This document shows, in pieces, positions 1-11,500 of a stretch of DNA of 64,000 nucleotides. Positions within the stretch are counted from its first letter, which is position 1. Every line of letters starts with the position of its first letter. Source of the DNA: G965230065 sp965230065 (GTDB taxonomy: Bacteria; Bacteroidota; Bacteroidia; Cytophagales; Cyclobacteriaceae). Below the pieces are notes generated by a model that was given only the letters and a program-made list of their open reading frames with translations, did not search any database and was not told where the DNA came from. The position numbers and the translations under genes were made by a program. Location: assembly GCA_965230065.1 (NCBI GenBank), contig OZ245942.1:6820001-6884000 (forward strand), in the 5' to 3' direction.

Positions 1-552
1 CAGGACGGGCGGGAAGGTTGGCAAAATGGGCAGGTACCTGGAGAGATGGCGATAAAAGGGTTTTATGGGGTAACGTTACACCTTGGCAGTTACGACCGCA
101 CCTTAGGATTACTCACAGAAACCCTGGAACACCGCCTTGTTGACGAAAACAACAACCGTTTTCTCCTTGAGGCAGGTGATGGAGGCCCCGGCACGTATGT
201 GGAAATCATTTGGGACCCGACAGGTCAAAAAGCACTGCAAGGCAATGGATCGGTGCATCACGTGGCTTTCAGTACCGATACTGATGAAACCCAGCTTGCC
301 ATTCGGGAAAAATTAGTAGAAGCCGGACATCATGTAACAGAGGTAAAAGACCGGCAGTACTTTCATTCCATCTATTTCAGGGAACCCGGTGGTGTTTTGT
401 TTGAAGTAGCTACCAATCCGCCAGGCTTCACTTTGGATGAAACCGAAGAAAAATTGGGTGAATCTTTGAAGTTACCACCCTGGGAGGAAAAAAACCGTAG
501 TTTTATAGAAAAAGGTCTACCGGAAATTAAAACCCTAAATCCTAAACCCTAA
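1..552 (+). CDS. Ring-cleaving dioxygenase, VOC superfamily (MhqO-like), 3' part only
   Basis: The reading frame is open from the first base, so the first Met codon (position 46) is not the true start and the 5' part lies outside the window. The visible 183 codons look like the second glyoxalase/VOC half of a two-domain extradiol-type dioxygenase: a beta-alpha-beta start (GFYGVTLHLGSY), the metal-ligand strand around SVHHVAF, and the closing strand with YFREPGGVLFEVAT, whose Glu is the usual last metal ligand. MhqO-type proteins act on hydroquinone or catechol-like compounds, and in Firmicutes mhqO sits next to the esterase mhqD. The esterase gene 90 bp downstream reproduces that pairing. The assignment to quinone/electrophile detoxification is inference from family and context. 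Confidence 0.78.
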   Translation, partial: QDGREGWQNGQVPGEMAIKGFYGVTLHLGSYDRTLGLLTETLEHRLVDENNNRFLLEAGDGGPGTYVEIIWDPTGQKALQGNGSVHHVAFSTDTDETQLAIREKLVEAGHHVTEVKDRQYFHSIYFREPGGVLFEVATNPPGFTLDETEEKLGESLKLPPWEEKNRSFIEKGLPEIKTLNPKP

Positions 553-560
553 ATTCTAAA
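533..560. repeat. Four tandem 7-bp units of CCCTAAA type
   Basis: The units read CCCTAAA, TCCTAAA, CCCTAAA and TTCTAAA without gaps. They overlap the last codons and the TAA stop of the dioxygenase gene, so the C-terminal residues are encoded by the repeat. The resemblance to plant telomere repeats is most likely coincidence. Confidence 0.7.
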
Positions 561-641
561 CAATATCAAATTTTCATATCCCCAAAACCCAAGAAAAACC
601 CCAAACTATAAACATTAAACTTTTAACTTCAAACATCAACC

Positions 642-1277
642 ATGAAACCACACGAAGGACAACCCATATATCGCGCTAGAAAACCCGTAGACGAGGCAAA
701 AGCAGCCATGATTATGGTACACGGCCGGGGTGCGGGGGCTCAAAATATTTTATCACTTTCAGAAGCACTTCACCATCCTGATTTTGCATATTTAGCCCCA
801 AACGCATCAGGAAACACCTGGTACCCATACAGCTTTCTGGCACCCATTGAAGACAATGAGCCGGGCATATCATCAGGCATTTTTGTGATAAAAAACTTGC
901 ATGACGCACTGGTGAAAGCCGGGATGCCACAGGAAAGGATTTTTGTACTTGGATTCTCACAAGGGGCTTGTCTCGCTTTAGAGTTTGCTGCCAGAAACCC
1001 CGCCCGGTACGGTGGCATTATCGCCTTCAGCGGTGGGCTGATTGGCCCTGAAGGAACTGCTTTTCAATATGATGGTGACTTGCAAAAAACCCCTGTTTTC
1101 CTCGGTTGCAGTGATGTTGACCCGCACATTCCGATGAAGAGGGTGAAAGAAAGCACAAAAGTTTTTGAAGCATTAGGGGCCGATGTTACTGAACGTATTT
1201 ATACAGGCATGGGACACAATGTTAACGAAGATGAGATTGCTTTTACCGAAAAGTTGATGGATATTAAGGTAAAATAA
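642..1277 (+). CDS. Alpha/beta hydrolase, phospholipase/carboxylesterase family (MhqD-like)
   Basis: A 211-residue cytoplasmic serine hydrolase with no signal peptide. The oxyanion-hole strand is MIMVHGRGA (23-31), the nucleophile elbow is GFSQG with Ser106, the acid is in GCSDVD (Asp158 or Asp160), and the catalytic His192 is in GMGHN. Length and motif order fit the small carboxylesterase family that includes MhqD. The gene follows the dioxygenase on the same strand with a 90-bp gap, suggesting one transcription unit for degradation of quinone-like or aromatic ester compounds. The substrate cannot be read from sequence. The next hydrolase gene starts 11 bp later. Confidence 0.85.
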   Translation: MKPHEGQPIYRARKPVDEAKAAMIMVHGRGAGAQNILSLSEALHHPDFAYLAPNASGNTWYPYSFLAPIEDNEPGISSGIFVIKNLHDALVKAGMPQERIFVLGFSQGACLALEFAARNPARYGGIIAFSGGLIGPEGTAFQYDGDLQKTPVFLGCSDVDPHIPMKRVKESTKVFEALGADVTERIYTGMGHNVNEDEIAFTEKLMDIKVK

Positions 1278-1288
1278 AGCTTAATTGT

Positions 1289-2188
1289 ATGTCCTGGAAA
1301 GTACTGAAACCACAGAAAAAACGATATTATCTTCCTGTACTTTCCATTTGTTTAATCCTATTCACCGGACAATTGGTAAGCAGTTGTTTTACCTTCAGGA
1401 TGAGTGAAAAGGAAATTTATAAGCACTTTGAAAATACATCCCTGCAACCCGAACTGAAGCGTTATAAGGCCCTTGGGCGGGAAATAAATTATGTGGAAGT
1501 GGGAGACGACACAACCCAAATGGTTTTGTTTGTGCATGGTGCCCCCGGCTCGCTGAGTGCCTTTATCAGTTTTCTGTCAGACAGTACCCTGGCTGCAAAA
1601 GCCCGTTTAATTTCAACCGATCGCCCCGGTTATGGATATTCTGGTTTTGGAAAATCTGAAATTTCAGTGGAAAAGCAAGCTGCTATGTTGCTTCCTATCT
1701 TAAAATCCAACCAATCTGATAAACTCCCTATTCTGGTGGGGCATTCTTACGGAGGCACTGTGATTGCCCGCATCGCAATGGACTATCCTGAATATGTAGG
1801 CGCACTTGTGATGGCAGCCCCGGCCATTGACCCTGAAAGTGAAAAGTTTTTTTGGGTTAATAAACCTGCCAACTGGTGGGGCATCCGCTGGATGGTTCCC
1901 CGCTCAATGCGTGTAGCCAATGACGAAAAATTGTCGCATGTGAAGCAACTTAAACTGATGCTGCCCTATTGGCAAGAAATTACAGCCCCCACCACCATCA
2001 TTCATGGCAAAACTGACGGGCTGGTGCCTTTTGCCAATGCTGCGTTTGGAAAAAATATGCTAAAAAACGCACCTGTAGATATGGTGGTGAAAAAAGACAT
2101 GGGGCATTTAATTCCCTGGGAAAACCCCGGCCTTATCCGGGAAGCAGTATTGAAGTACCTGAACAGTAGCAGTAGGCAGCGGCAGTAG
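1289..2188 (+). CDS. Alpha/beta hydrolase lipoprotein
   Basis: 299 residues. A hydrophobic N-terminal segment (about 14-32) ends in a lipobox LVSSC with Cys33, so the protein is probably lipid-anchored. The hydrolase fold is intact: VHGAPGS oxyanion region (82-88), GHSYGG with nucleophile Ser153, Asp243 in HGKTDGLVP and His273 in DMGHL. It starts 11 bp after the esterase and probably shares its transcript. The last codons (SSSRQRQ and the TAG stop) are made from the CAGTAG-rich intergenic repeat, so the ancestral C terminus probably ended differently. Substrate unknown. Confidence 0.82.
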   Translation: MSWKVLKPQKKRYYLPVLSICLILFTGQLVSSCFTFRMSEKEIYKHFENTSLQPELKRYKALGREINYVEVGDDTTQMVLFVHGAPGSLSAFISFLSDSTLAAKARLISTDRPGYGYSGFGKSEISVEKQAAMLLPILKSNQSDKLPILVGHSYGGTVIARIAMDYPEYVGALVMAAPAIDPESEKFFWVNKPANWWGIRWMVPRSMRVANDEKLSHVKQLKLMLPYWQEITAPTTIIHGKTDGLVPFANAAFGKNMLKNAPVDMVVKKDMGHLIPWENPGLIREAVLKYLNSSSRQRQ

Positions 2189-2222
2189 GCAGTTACTGCT
2201 GACTGCTACTGCCAACTGCCAC
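2163..2222. repeat. CAGTAGG-type intergenic repeat with inverted half
   Basis: Degenerate GCAGTAGGCAGT units are followed by their complement (ACTGCTACTGCC), which can fold into a long hairpin between two convergent genes. There is no T-tract, so it is not a classical terminator. A longer member of the same family lies at 31026-31139; both are followed by a similar TAAAAATCAA sequence. The repeat overlaps the end of the upstream hydrolase gene. Confidence 0.75.
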
Positions 2223-2228
2223 TAAAAA

Positions 2229-4547
2229 TCAAAGTCTTATCCCGACTACCATCACATCATCCGTTTGCGGGTGTTCCCCTTTCCACTCATTGTAAAGTTC
2301 TTCTACACTTTTAGACTGCTGTAGGGTAGGTAAATCTTTGATGCCGGCCAGTACATGTCTGAATTTTTTACGCATAAACTTCCGGTCTTTAGAACCACCG
2401 AACTGATCCTGAAAACCATCGGAGGCCAGGTACAGCATATCGCCCCTGCTGAGCTGTACAAATTTGTTGGTAAATGATTTCTCGGTGTGGTCAGTGCCTC
2501 CTAAAGAATACCGGTTGCCGTCCAGTTGCTGCACACACCCGTTTTCAGTAAAGTACACAGGCATTTTAGCACCACTGTAACACAATTCCAGGGTATTGAG
2601 GTCAATCATGCACACGGCCATGTCCATGCCATCAGCAATGGTGCTTTCTACCCCATTTTGCTGGTGCAAAGCCTGTTTGATCTTTGAGTCCAGCACAGAA
2701 AGCATGACATTGGGTGAATTCAGTTTATTCTCGATCACCAATTGATTCAACAACGAATTTGCCAACAACGTCATGAATGCCCCGGGCACCCCATGCCCCG
2801 TACAATCTAAAGCGGCAATCACAACTTTATTCTCATAAGCATTGAGCCAGTAAAAATCCCCGCTTACAATATCTTTGGGCCTGAAAAACACAAAAGAATC
2901 TGGAAAAAAGTCTTTGATATGGTTGCGCTCGGGCAATAATGAGAGCTGAATCCTTTTTGCATACTGAATACTGTCGGTAATATTCCGGCTGTTTTCTTCC
3001 AGGAGCATACTTTTGGTGGCTATCTCGTCACGCTGTGTTTCTATCTTCTCTTTTTGCTTGGATATCGCATCATTTTTCTTCTCCAACTCCCGGTTCGATC
3101 TTTTGGTTAACCGTACCTGATTAAACAACACTCCCCCCAAACAAGTAATGATAATGATGCCAATAATCAACCCATTATTGATCAGTTCCCGCTGTTTGGC
3201 TTCAAAACGTTGGAGCTCCTGCTCTTGTTTCAGAAGCTTAATTTCCCTGTCTTTATTTTCCAGGTTATACTTGGTTTCAATTTCAGCAATTCGCTTGGCG
3301 GCGTTTTCTTCGTACATCTTCTCGTTGGTAAGAATAATGAGCCTGAAATATACCAGTGCGTTTTCCAGGTCGCCTATTTTGTTATAGTATTTGGCCAGTT
3401 CCTGGTAACAATCGCTCAGTACATGCATGGCCTGAATTTTTTCGGCCAGGTTTTTACTTTGCTGTAAAAAGGTGATGGTAGCTTCATATTGCTCCAGTTG
3501 GTAAAACGCCTTGCCAATTTCCAGCATTACATTGGCCTGTAACAACTGATCTCCGTACTTCTCGGCCAGTTCCAGGCTTTGCTCTAACAAATCGAGCGCC
3601 TCCTCATATTTTCCCTGCAACAGATAGGTTTTTCCTATGCCATGGTAAGAGTAACTTATTGATATTTCTTCCCCGTTTTTTTGGTCAATGGCCAGTGCCT
3701 TCTCAAAATAGTAGAGGGCAGAATCGTAATTTTCTTTAGCAATAGCTACTTCTCCCAGCCCAATAAAAGCCGAAGACAAGGTATAAGCATTATCAGCACT
3801 CCGGGATAGATCGGCAGCCTCCAATAAATACGACTCCGCCTTCGGGTAGTCTTTCATATCATAATGCACCGAACCCATCGTATTCATGAGGTCGGCCCGG
3901 CCAGAGTCTAGGGCAATGGCATCATAAAGCCGGAGTGCCTGCACACAATAGTCAATGGCCAGTTCATTGCTGCTCATATAGTTATACACTTCGCATATTC
4001 TTGACAAAGTATGAGCTAGCCGGGCTTGCTTATGGGGCATTTGCTCATAAATACTTTTGGCATCCTGGGCATACCGGAGGGCGAGCGGATAATTGTCATT
4101 GTGATAATAAACATCACTCAGCATAAAAAACGCTTCCCCCATTTTGGCAGAATCCTGCCTGGCACTGTAAATATCCAATACTCGCTGAAAGTAAAAATGT
4201 GTGCTGTCCCAATTGTAATGCCGGTAATCACAGTAAAACAAAGCAATGTTCATGTACGCATTGGCCATTCCCTCCTCAAAGCCAACATTCCGGGCCTTTT
4301 CCAGGGCCTTTTGGCTGTAATAGAGTACAGAATCCTGATTTATGAAAGTGTAAGCACTTGAAAGCCGGTTCAAAATTCGCACTTGTTCTTCACCTCTGGC
4401 CGTTTGTTGCAGGGCATGCAAAAGGCTATCGGCAGACTGGGCATAAACCCCGCCCATGCCAGCCAGTAACAGCAATACTGATATTTTCAAATACCAGGCT
4501 TTCATCACTTTCCCGATTTTGAAGAAATACTTCGCCAAACCTTTCAA
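2229..4547 (-). CDS. TPR-containing SpoIIE/PP2C-family protein phosphatase
   Basis: 772 residues. An N-terminal signal segment ends near VYAQ (about residue 36); an internal Met at residue 15 (4505) would give a more typical signal peptide and may be the true start. Tetratricopeptide repeats fill about 40-410, followed by coiled coil, a membrane segment (about 455-476), a second coiled coil, and a SpoIIE-type phosphatase domain from about 545. Phosphatase signatures are KDIVSGDFYW, ALDCTGHGVPGAF (metal-binding Asp581) and the terminal TDDVMVVGIRL. The topology suggests that periplasmic TPRs sense a partner and control cytoplasmic Ser/Thr dephosphorylation, as in other Bacteroidota TPR-SpoIIE proteins. 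It is convergent with the upstream hydrolase and divergent from ruvA. Confidence 0.9.
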   Translation of the reverse strand: MKGLAKYFFKIGKVMKAWYLKISVLLLLAGMGGVYAQSADSLLHALQQTARGEEQVRILNRLSSAYTFINQDSVLYYSQKALEKARNVGFEEGMANAYMNIALFYCDYRHYNWDSTHFYFQRVLDIYSARQDSAKMGEAFFMLSDVYYHNDNYPLALRYAQDAKSIYEQMPHKQARLAHTLSRICEVYNYMSSNELAIDYCVQALRLYDAIALDSGRADLMNTMGSVHYDMKDYPKAESYLLEAADLSRSADNAYTLSSAFIGLGEVAIAKENYDSALYYFEKALAIDQKNGEEISISYSYHGIGKTYLLQGKYEEALDLLEQSLELAEKYGDQLLQANVMLEIGKAFYQLEQYEATITFLQQSKNLAEKIQAMHVLSDCYQELAKYYNKIGDLENALVYFRLIILTNEKMYEENAAKRIAEIETKYNLENKDREIKLLKQEQELQRFEAKQRELINNGLIIGIIIITCLGGVLFNQVRLTKRSNRELEKKNDAISKQKEKIETQRDEIATKSMLLEENSRNITDSIQYAKRIQLSLLPERNHIKDFFPDSFVFFRPKDIVSGDFYWLNAYENKVVIAALDCTGHGVPGAFMTLLANSLLNQLVIENKLNSPNVMLSVLDSKIKQALHQQNGVESTIADGMDMAVCMIDLNTLELCYSGAKMPVYFTENGCVQQLDGNRYSLGGTDHTEKSFTNKFVQLSRGDMLYLASDGFQDQFGGSKDRKFMRKKFRHVLAGIKDLPTLQQSKSVEELYNEWKGEHPQTDDVMVVGIRL

Positions 4548-4860
4548 ATTAAAAAATATGAGTTATAATAACAAGATTATATATATTATCCCAAAAAGCA
4601 TATAAACACCGGGCTAAAAAGCAAAAAATAACAACTCCTTAACACACGGCCTTACATATAAAAAAACGGGTATGGATAAAAACTTACCTCTGTGCAACCA
4701 CATTCAGAGTAAGGCATACTTTTTGTCAATCTCTTTAATTTTCATGTTTTAATGAATCACGTTTTAGGGAGACAAATAATAAATATATTCACCGAAAAAA
4801 AATATCCCTTTGTGCATAATGCTTATATATTTGCACGAAAACGTACGCTTTTTTCATCTT
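4548..4860. other. Intergenic region between divergent TPR-SpoIIE gene and ruvA
   Basis: 313 AT-rich bases that must hold promoters in both directions. The only motif I can name is TATATTTG at 4826-4833, an exact match to the Bacteroidota -7 box TAnnTTTG, 27 bases before the ATG at 4861; no good -33 TTTG lies 19-21 bases upstream. It supports the 4861 start of ruvA, since an ATG at 4810 would precede the promoter. Nothing convincing was seen for the minus-strand gene. Confidence 0.4.
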
Positions 4861-5484
4861 ATGTTTGCATATATTCAAGGTAAAGTAACCCATCTTGATC
4901 CTACTTACGTGATTATTGACGTACACGGATTGGGGTATGAAATAAAAATCTCTTTACACACTTATCAGCAAATCCAAAACAAAGATACCTGCAAGTTACA
5001 TACCTATCTTCACATTAAAGAAGATGCACACACCCTTTTTGGCTTTTCCGAGATTTCAGAAAAGGCACTTTTCCTGCACTTGCTCAGTATCTCAGGAGTG
5101 GGCACAGGCACTGCGCTTATGCTGCTTTCTTCTATGCGGGTAGATGAGCTCAAACAAGCCATTGCTTACGGTGAAGTAAAAACCATACAAAATGTAAAGG
5201 GCATCGGTGCTAAAACCGCCCAACGCATTGTGTTGGAACTAAAAGATAAAATTCTGAAAGAAGCACCTTCGGGTGATACTACTGCCCAAAATCTTACGAG
5301 CGCGAACCTTGGAACATACAATACATTGCGCAACGAAGCGTTGACAGCATTAGTTACCCTGGGTATGAATAAAACCACTGCCGAAAAAAGCATCGATAAG
5401 GTTTTGGGCAACTGGAAAAAGCAACACCCTGATAGCCCAATGCAACTGGAAAACTTAATAAAGCTTGTGCTGAAAAACGGCTGA
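4861..5484 (+). CDS. ruvA: Holliday junction branch migration complex subunit RuvA
   Basis: RuvA binds four-way junctions as a tetramer and loads RuvB for branch migration. The start at 4861 gives MFAYIQGKV, matching the canonical RuvA N terminus (M-I/F-A-Y-L/I-x-G-K); the longer reading from 4810 adds 17 residues with no family counterpart. Domain I is the OB-fold with DVHGLGYEI; domain II contains the two helix-hairpin-helix motifs (LLSISGVGTGTAL and IQNVKGIGAKTAQRIVLELKDK); a linker leads to the C-terminal RuvB-binding domain (about 155-207). The length of 207 residues is normal. sprA follows after 104 bp, an order I know from other Bacteroidota. Confidence 0.97.
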   Translation: MFAYIQGKVTHLDPTYVIIDVHGLGYEIKISLHTYQQIQNKDTCKLHTYLHIKEDAHTLFGFSEISEKALFLHLLSISGVGTGTALMLLSSMRVDELKQAIAYGEVKTIQNVKGIGAKTAQRIVLELKDKILKEAPSGDTTAQNLTSANLGTYNTLRNEALTALVTLGMNKTTAEKSIDKVLGNWKKQHPDSPMQLENLIKLVLKNG

Positions 5485-5588
5485 TTGATGTTTGTTTTTT
5501 GCTGTTCGTTATGCTTCATGATTTTTGATAACGATTTTACTAAATTATTTCAGAAGCAAATAAAGATATTACGTTAATTCATACACTT

Positions 5589-8500
5589 TTGAATAGTATC
5601 TGTAAGCTGCCATTTTTTCTTTATATCATTGTTGCTGTCCTCACAGCTACATGGGCCGGTACGCCTGTGCGCGCGCAGGTAACCCCAGCTACACCTGCTG
5701 ATACTTTGCAGCAAGCCGCCCAGGATACCATCCCGGCCAATGAGGCTGATACGCTGTTGAATCGTCCTTATGAACCCAGCAGCCAGCCTGTTTTCCAGCC
5801 CAAAGACCGTTTTGGTGACCCATTCTCCTTTTCTGAAGAAACGTCGCCTTCTCCCCTTTTGCTGGACGACCCTTCAAAACTGGAAATGGATGTAGAAATA
5901 GACACGGCCCTGAACTACACCATCTATGAAAAAATTGGCGACCTGAACTACCGCCCCACCACCACCATGAGCTTTGATGAGTTTTCACAGCTCCAGCAGG
6001 ATGAAATGATCAAAAGCTACTGGCAGGAGCAGTCGGCCGCACTGGATGGCGAAAGCGCGGTGAGCGGCCGGGGGCTGATTCCGCCCATTTATACATCTCC
6101 TCTCTTTGACCGCCTCTTCGGGGGTTCGTATGTAGATATTCGTCCCAATGGTTTTGTTACGCTGGATTTTGGCGTGCGCGCCCAGCGCATTGATAACCCC
6201 CAAATTCCTATACGCCAGCAGCGTACGGTCAACTTTGAGTTCGACCAGCAAATCAGCCTGAACGTAACCGGAAAGGTAGGGGAAAAACTGGCCATCACGG
6301 CCAATTTTGATAACAATAACTCTTTCGATTTCCAAAATGATGTAAAGGTAGAATACACGGGTTTTGAGGAAGAAATTATTAAAAAAATAGAATTGGGTAC
6401 CGTGAGCCTTCCCGTGCGAAACAGCCTGATGAGTGGCTCTCAAAGCTTATTCGGATTGAAAACAGAGCTGCAATTCGGGAAACTGTTTGTTACGGGCGTG
6501 GCCACCATCCAGCGGGGGCAAACCGATGCCGTTGAAATTGAAGGGGGCACCCAGTCCAGGGAGTTTACCATCAGGGGTTCCGATTATGACGAAAACCGCC
6601 ACTTCTTCCTGGCGCACTATTTCCGCGACAACTACGAAGAGTGGATACAATCGCCACAGGTTTTTTCAAGGCTGAACGTGACCCGGGTTGAGGTGTATGT
6701 GTTGAACCGCAATAACGATACGGAAACCCAGCGCAACTTTGTGTCTTTTATGGATTTGGGCGAAGGGCGGAGAATTTACCAGAACGACAATCCAAAGGTA
6801 GCCCCCGGGCAGGGCGGGCCACCCCGGAATAATGCCAACTCCTTATTCATAGAACTGCAAAATACCCAGGGTACCCGTGACGTAAACCAGGTATCTTCTA
6901 TTTTGGAAAACGACTTTTCTTTTGAAAATTCAACGGATTATGTCAAAATAACCTCGGCCCGCAAACTGGACGAAAGGGAATTTGCATTTAATTCTGAACT
7001 GGGTTATATCTCCCTTTTCCGCAAATTGCAAAACGATGAAGTGCTGGCGGTGGCTTTTGAATATACCTACGAAGGCCAAAGCTATAAAGTAGGAGAGCTT
7101 ACCGAAGACTACCAAAACCGCCCCGATAATGAGGTGATTTTCCTGAAAATGCTCCGCCCCAATAAAATCAACACCACAGTGCCCACCTGGGACCTGATGA
7201 TGAAAAACATTTACTCCCTCAATGCCAGCCAGGTAAACCAACAGGGCTTTGAGTTCAGGGTGGTTTACCGGGATGACGAAACGGGTGTGGACAACCCCAG
7301 TTTGCATGAAGGCAATGCCGATGTAAAAGATGTGCCTTTGATTAGCCTTTTGGGCCTGGATCAACTCAACCCCAACAATGACCCTCAGCCCGATGGAAAC
7401 TTTGACTTTGTGGAAGGACTCACCATCAACCCCGACCTGGGTAACGTGATTTTTCCAGTGCTGGAACCTTTTGGGCAAGCCCTGGATACGCTCTTTACTG
7501 ATGGTGAACAAAACCTGGTCAATAAGTATGTGTATGACGAGCTATACGAAACCACCAAAGCGGAAGCCGAGCTGGAAACAACCAAAAACAAGTTTTTCCT
7601 GGTGGGAAGGTACACTGCCGGCTCCTCCAATGAAATTATGCTGCCGGGTATCAACATTGCCGAAGGGTCAGTGATTGTGTATGCCGGAAATACCCCCCTC
7701 ACTGAAGGCACGCATTTTACCGTAGATTACAACCTGGGAAAAGTAAACCTCATTGACGAAGGCATAGTTAGTTCCGGGAAAAAAATACGGATCACTTACG
7801 AAAAAGCGGATCTCTTCAATTTTCAAACCCGGACCTTTTTGGGTACCCGTTTGGAATACCGGTTTAATGACGACATCAATCTGGGTGCTACCGTATTGCA
7901 TGTGAACGAACGGCCCATTGTTACCCGGGTGGGCATTGGCAGTGAGCCTACCAAAAACACCCAGTATGGCCTGGACCTGAACTTTCGCAAAGACTCCCGC
8001 TTTCTGACCAAAATGGTGGATTTTCTGCCCCTGATCCAAACCAAAGAAACTTCTACCATTACCCTCAATGCAGAATATGCCCAGCTGGTGCCGGGAACTT
8101 CCAACGTAGTAGATGGAGAAGGCGCCTCTTATATTGACGATTTTGAAAATACCATGACGCCCTTCAACCTGGGCGGCTGGCAAAACTGGCAGCTAGCCTC
8201 CACGCCTGAGACAGATGACGGGCGATATGATTTAAGAGCTCAGGCAGGCAACGACCTCGGCCTGGGTTATAAACGTGCCAAACTTGCCTGGTATGTGGTG
8301 GATAACGGGGCGTTTTATACTTCCAGCTTTTCTGGAATACGCCCTGACAATATTCCCCAACCCGTAGAAAACCATTATGAAAGGAGCGTACCCCCACAGG
8401 AGATTTTTACCAACCAGGACCCACAGGTTGTAAATACAGCCCTGCCCGTTTTTGATATTGCTTATTTCCCTGAAGAAAGAGGTTCTTATAACTACAACCC

Positions 8501-11500
8501 TGACCTCGCCCCGGATGGACGCCTTGAAAATCCTGAAACCAACTGGGGAGGCATTACCCGGGCCATTACCTCGGATGTGGACTTTGATAAAACCAACGTA
8601 GAATACCTGGAGTTTTGGTTGCTCGACCCTTTCATTGAAGGGCAAAATGGCATAGTGCAGGATGGTGAAAATAATACCAACAACACTACCGGGGGAGAGT
8701 TGGTTTTTAACCTGGGCAGTGTTTCGGAAGATTTAATTGTAGACGACCAGCATGGGTTTGAAAACGGCCTCCCGGCCGATGGCAGCGAAGATAAAGTAAG
8801 GGTTACGGATTGGGGACGCGTTACCCAACGACAGTTCCTCACCAATGCTTTTGACAATACTTCTGATGCACGTGAAAACCAGGATATAGGGCAGGATGGC
8901 CTCAAAAATGAAGATGAAGCTGATTTTCATCAGGATTATATCAATAACCTCACCGCTACAGGCGAAGCCCGCCAAAGAATTATAGATGACCCCTCGGCCG
9001 ATAACTTTGAATATTATCTGGGCGATGACCTGGATGCCCGGGATGCCCAAATTGTAGAGCGTTATAAAAACTTCAATAACCAGGAAGGCAATTCGCCCAT
9101 CAATGCCGGAAGCAATTTGCGGTATACCCCCTCTGGTAGCCAGAACCCGGACAACGAAGACCTGAACCGGGACAATACCCTCAGCGATTTGGAAGAATAT
9201 TACGAGTACCGCATTCCATTGAGAAAAGAAGGGTTGCGTGTGGGGCAAAACCATATCGTGGACGTGGTAGAGCCCGAACAAGGTGCCCCCAAATGGTATT
9301 TGTTCCGCATCCCCATCCGCGAACCCGACAGGGTACAGGGGAATATACAGGGGTTCAAGTCAATACGTTTTGCCCGTATGTACCTCACCAAATGGCAGCA
9401 GCCCGTTGTATTGCGCATGGTAAAATTCCAACTGGTAGGCAGCCAATGGCGTAAATTTGAAGGCGATTTGTTCAACAAAGGCTTGTTCGAGATGCCTGAA
9501 CCCTACAATGCAGGCTTCAACATTTCAGTGGTAAATATTGAAGAAAACGCCCAATCAGTAGATGGTGGATCGCCTTATGTGCTCCCACCGGGTATCAAGC
9601 GCGACCGGGATAATACCTCTGCCATTGACAGGCGGCAAAATGAACAGTCTATCCAGCTGTGTGTAGATGACCTGCGCGACAAAGACGCCCGGGCTGTGTA
9701 CAAAAACATGACCCTGGATATGATCAATTACGGGCGGGTAAAAATGTTTTTACATGCTGAAAGCCAAACGGCACAAGACAGCTCCGTAACCGCGTTTTTA
9801 CGCTTTGGTACTGATTTTAACGAAAACTATTACGAAGTTGAAGTACCCCTGGTTATGTCACCTCCCGGAGTGGCAACACCAGAAGTAGTTTGGCCCGAAG
9901 AAAATGAAATTGACGTAGAACTTAACGATCTGTATTCGGTCAAATCGGCCCGAAATATTTCGAATGTGCCCATCAACCTGCCTTATACCGAGCAAAGGGG
10001 CAAACACCGCATTACCGTGGTGGGCCGCCCGGAACTTAGTACGGTACAAACTGTGATGATCGGTATCCGCAACCCCGACAGCCCGGACGGAGCGCCCCAA
10101 TCGGTTTGTATCTGGGCCAATGAATTACGGGTTACTGATTTTGACCGTACCAAAGGCTGGGCAGCCAATGCCCGCGTGAATGCCAAGCTGGCTGATTTTG
10201 GTAATGTAACCGCTTCGGCCCGCCGCCTTACTTTTGGTTTTGGGGGCGTACAATCCCGCATTGCAGAACGCAGCCGTGAAGATATTACAGAATACGATGT
10301 ATCGGGTAATTTTGAGCTGGGCAAGCTCACCCCCGACAAATGGGGACTGCAAGTGCCCATGTATGCCTCATATGAACGGGGCGAGAGCGTACCCCAATTT
10401 GACCCCCGCGACCCGGATATACCCCTGGAAGCCACGCTGGATGCCATAGTCGACCCGCAGGAAAGAAACAATTACCTGGATATTGTTACCGACCAAATTA
10501 CCCGGAGAAGCCTTAACTTTACCAATGTGCGGAAGATAAAAACCAATGAAACCGCCCCCATGTTCTATGACATTTCTAACTTTTCTTTCAGTTATGCCTA
10601 TAGCGACGTAGAACAAAGTAATTTTAATACGGCCCAGTACTTACAGCGAACGATCCGGGGAGGAATTGCTTATAATTATACGTTCCCTTCCATCAATATC
10701 GCGCCTTTTTCGGGCATACAGTCGCCCTGGCTGGGGCTGATCAGTGGCATTAATTTTTCGCCCCTCCCCACCAGCTTCAGTGCCAGTGCCGATTTGAACC
10801 GGACTTTCTTCAAAACCCTGTACCGGGACGCCAACCTGAACCCTTTGGCAGAAGCCAATTATCAAAAATCTTTTACCTTCAATCGCCAATACGATTTAAG
10901 ATGGAACCTGACTTCTAACCTGGCCCTGGACTACACCGCCCGTGCCAATGCCATTGTGGATGAGCCGGAAGGGGATTTGGATACGGAAGATAAAAGGGAA
11001 ACCGTGTGGGACAACCTGAAAAAGCTGGGAAGGATGAAAAACTTTGACCAGCAAATTACTGCTACGTATACCATTCCTTTCGATCGCCTGCCGGTTACCG
11101 ACTGGATCAAAGCGGACGTTCGCTACCTGGCAGGGTACAGCTGGCGGGCCGGTGCTTTTAGCCTTGACCCGGACGTTCCCAGCCAGGCTGAAACTTTGGG
11201 AAATGTTATTGAAAACACCCGGGACCGCAGCCTGAATGGGCAGCTTGACTTTGTGACCTTATACAACAAAGTACGCCTGCTGAAAGAAATCAACAGTCCT
11301 CCTCCCCGCCGAAGGGGCGCAAGAAACTCCGACCAGGAAGGCGAAGAAGAAGCAGAAGAGGCACCCAAAGAAAACCGGTTTATCAAAGGAGTATTGCGCC
11401 TGTTGATGTCGGTACGCACCGTGAGTGCCACTTACAGTATCAATGAAGGCACACGCCTGCCGGGTTATATGCGCCGGGCCTATTTGTTTGGTATGGACAG

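Noticed and set aside
6930..7511. Long minus-strand frames inside sprA (193 codons and several others)
   Set aside because: They are antisense shadows of a high-GC, codon-biased gene and show no protein family pattern.
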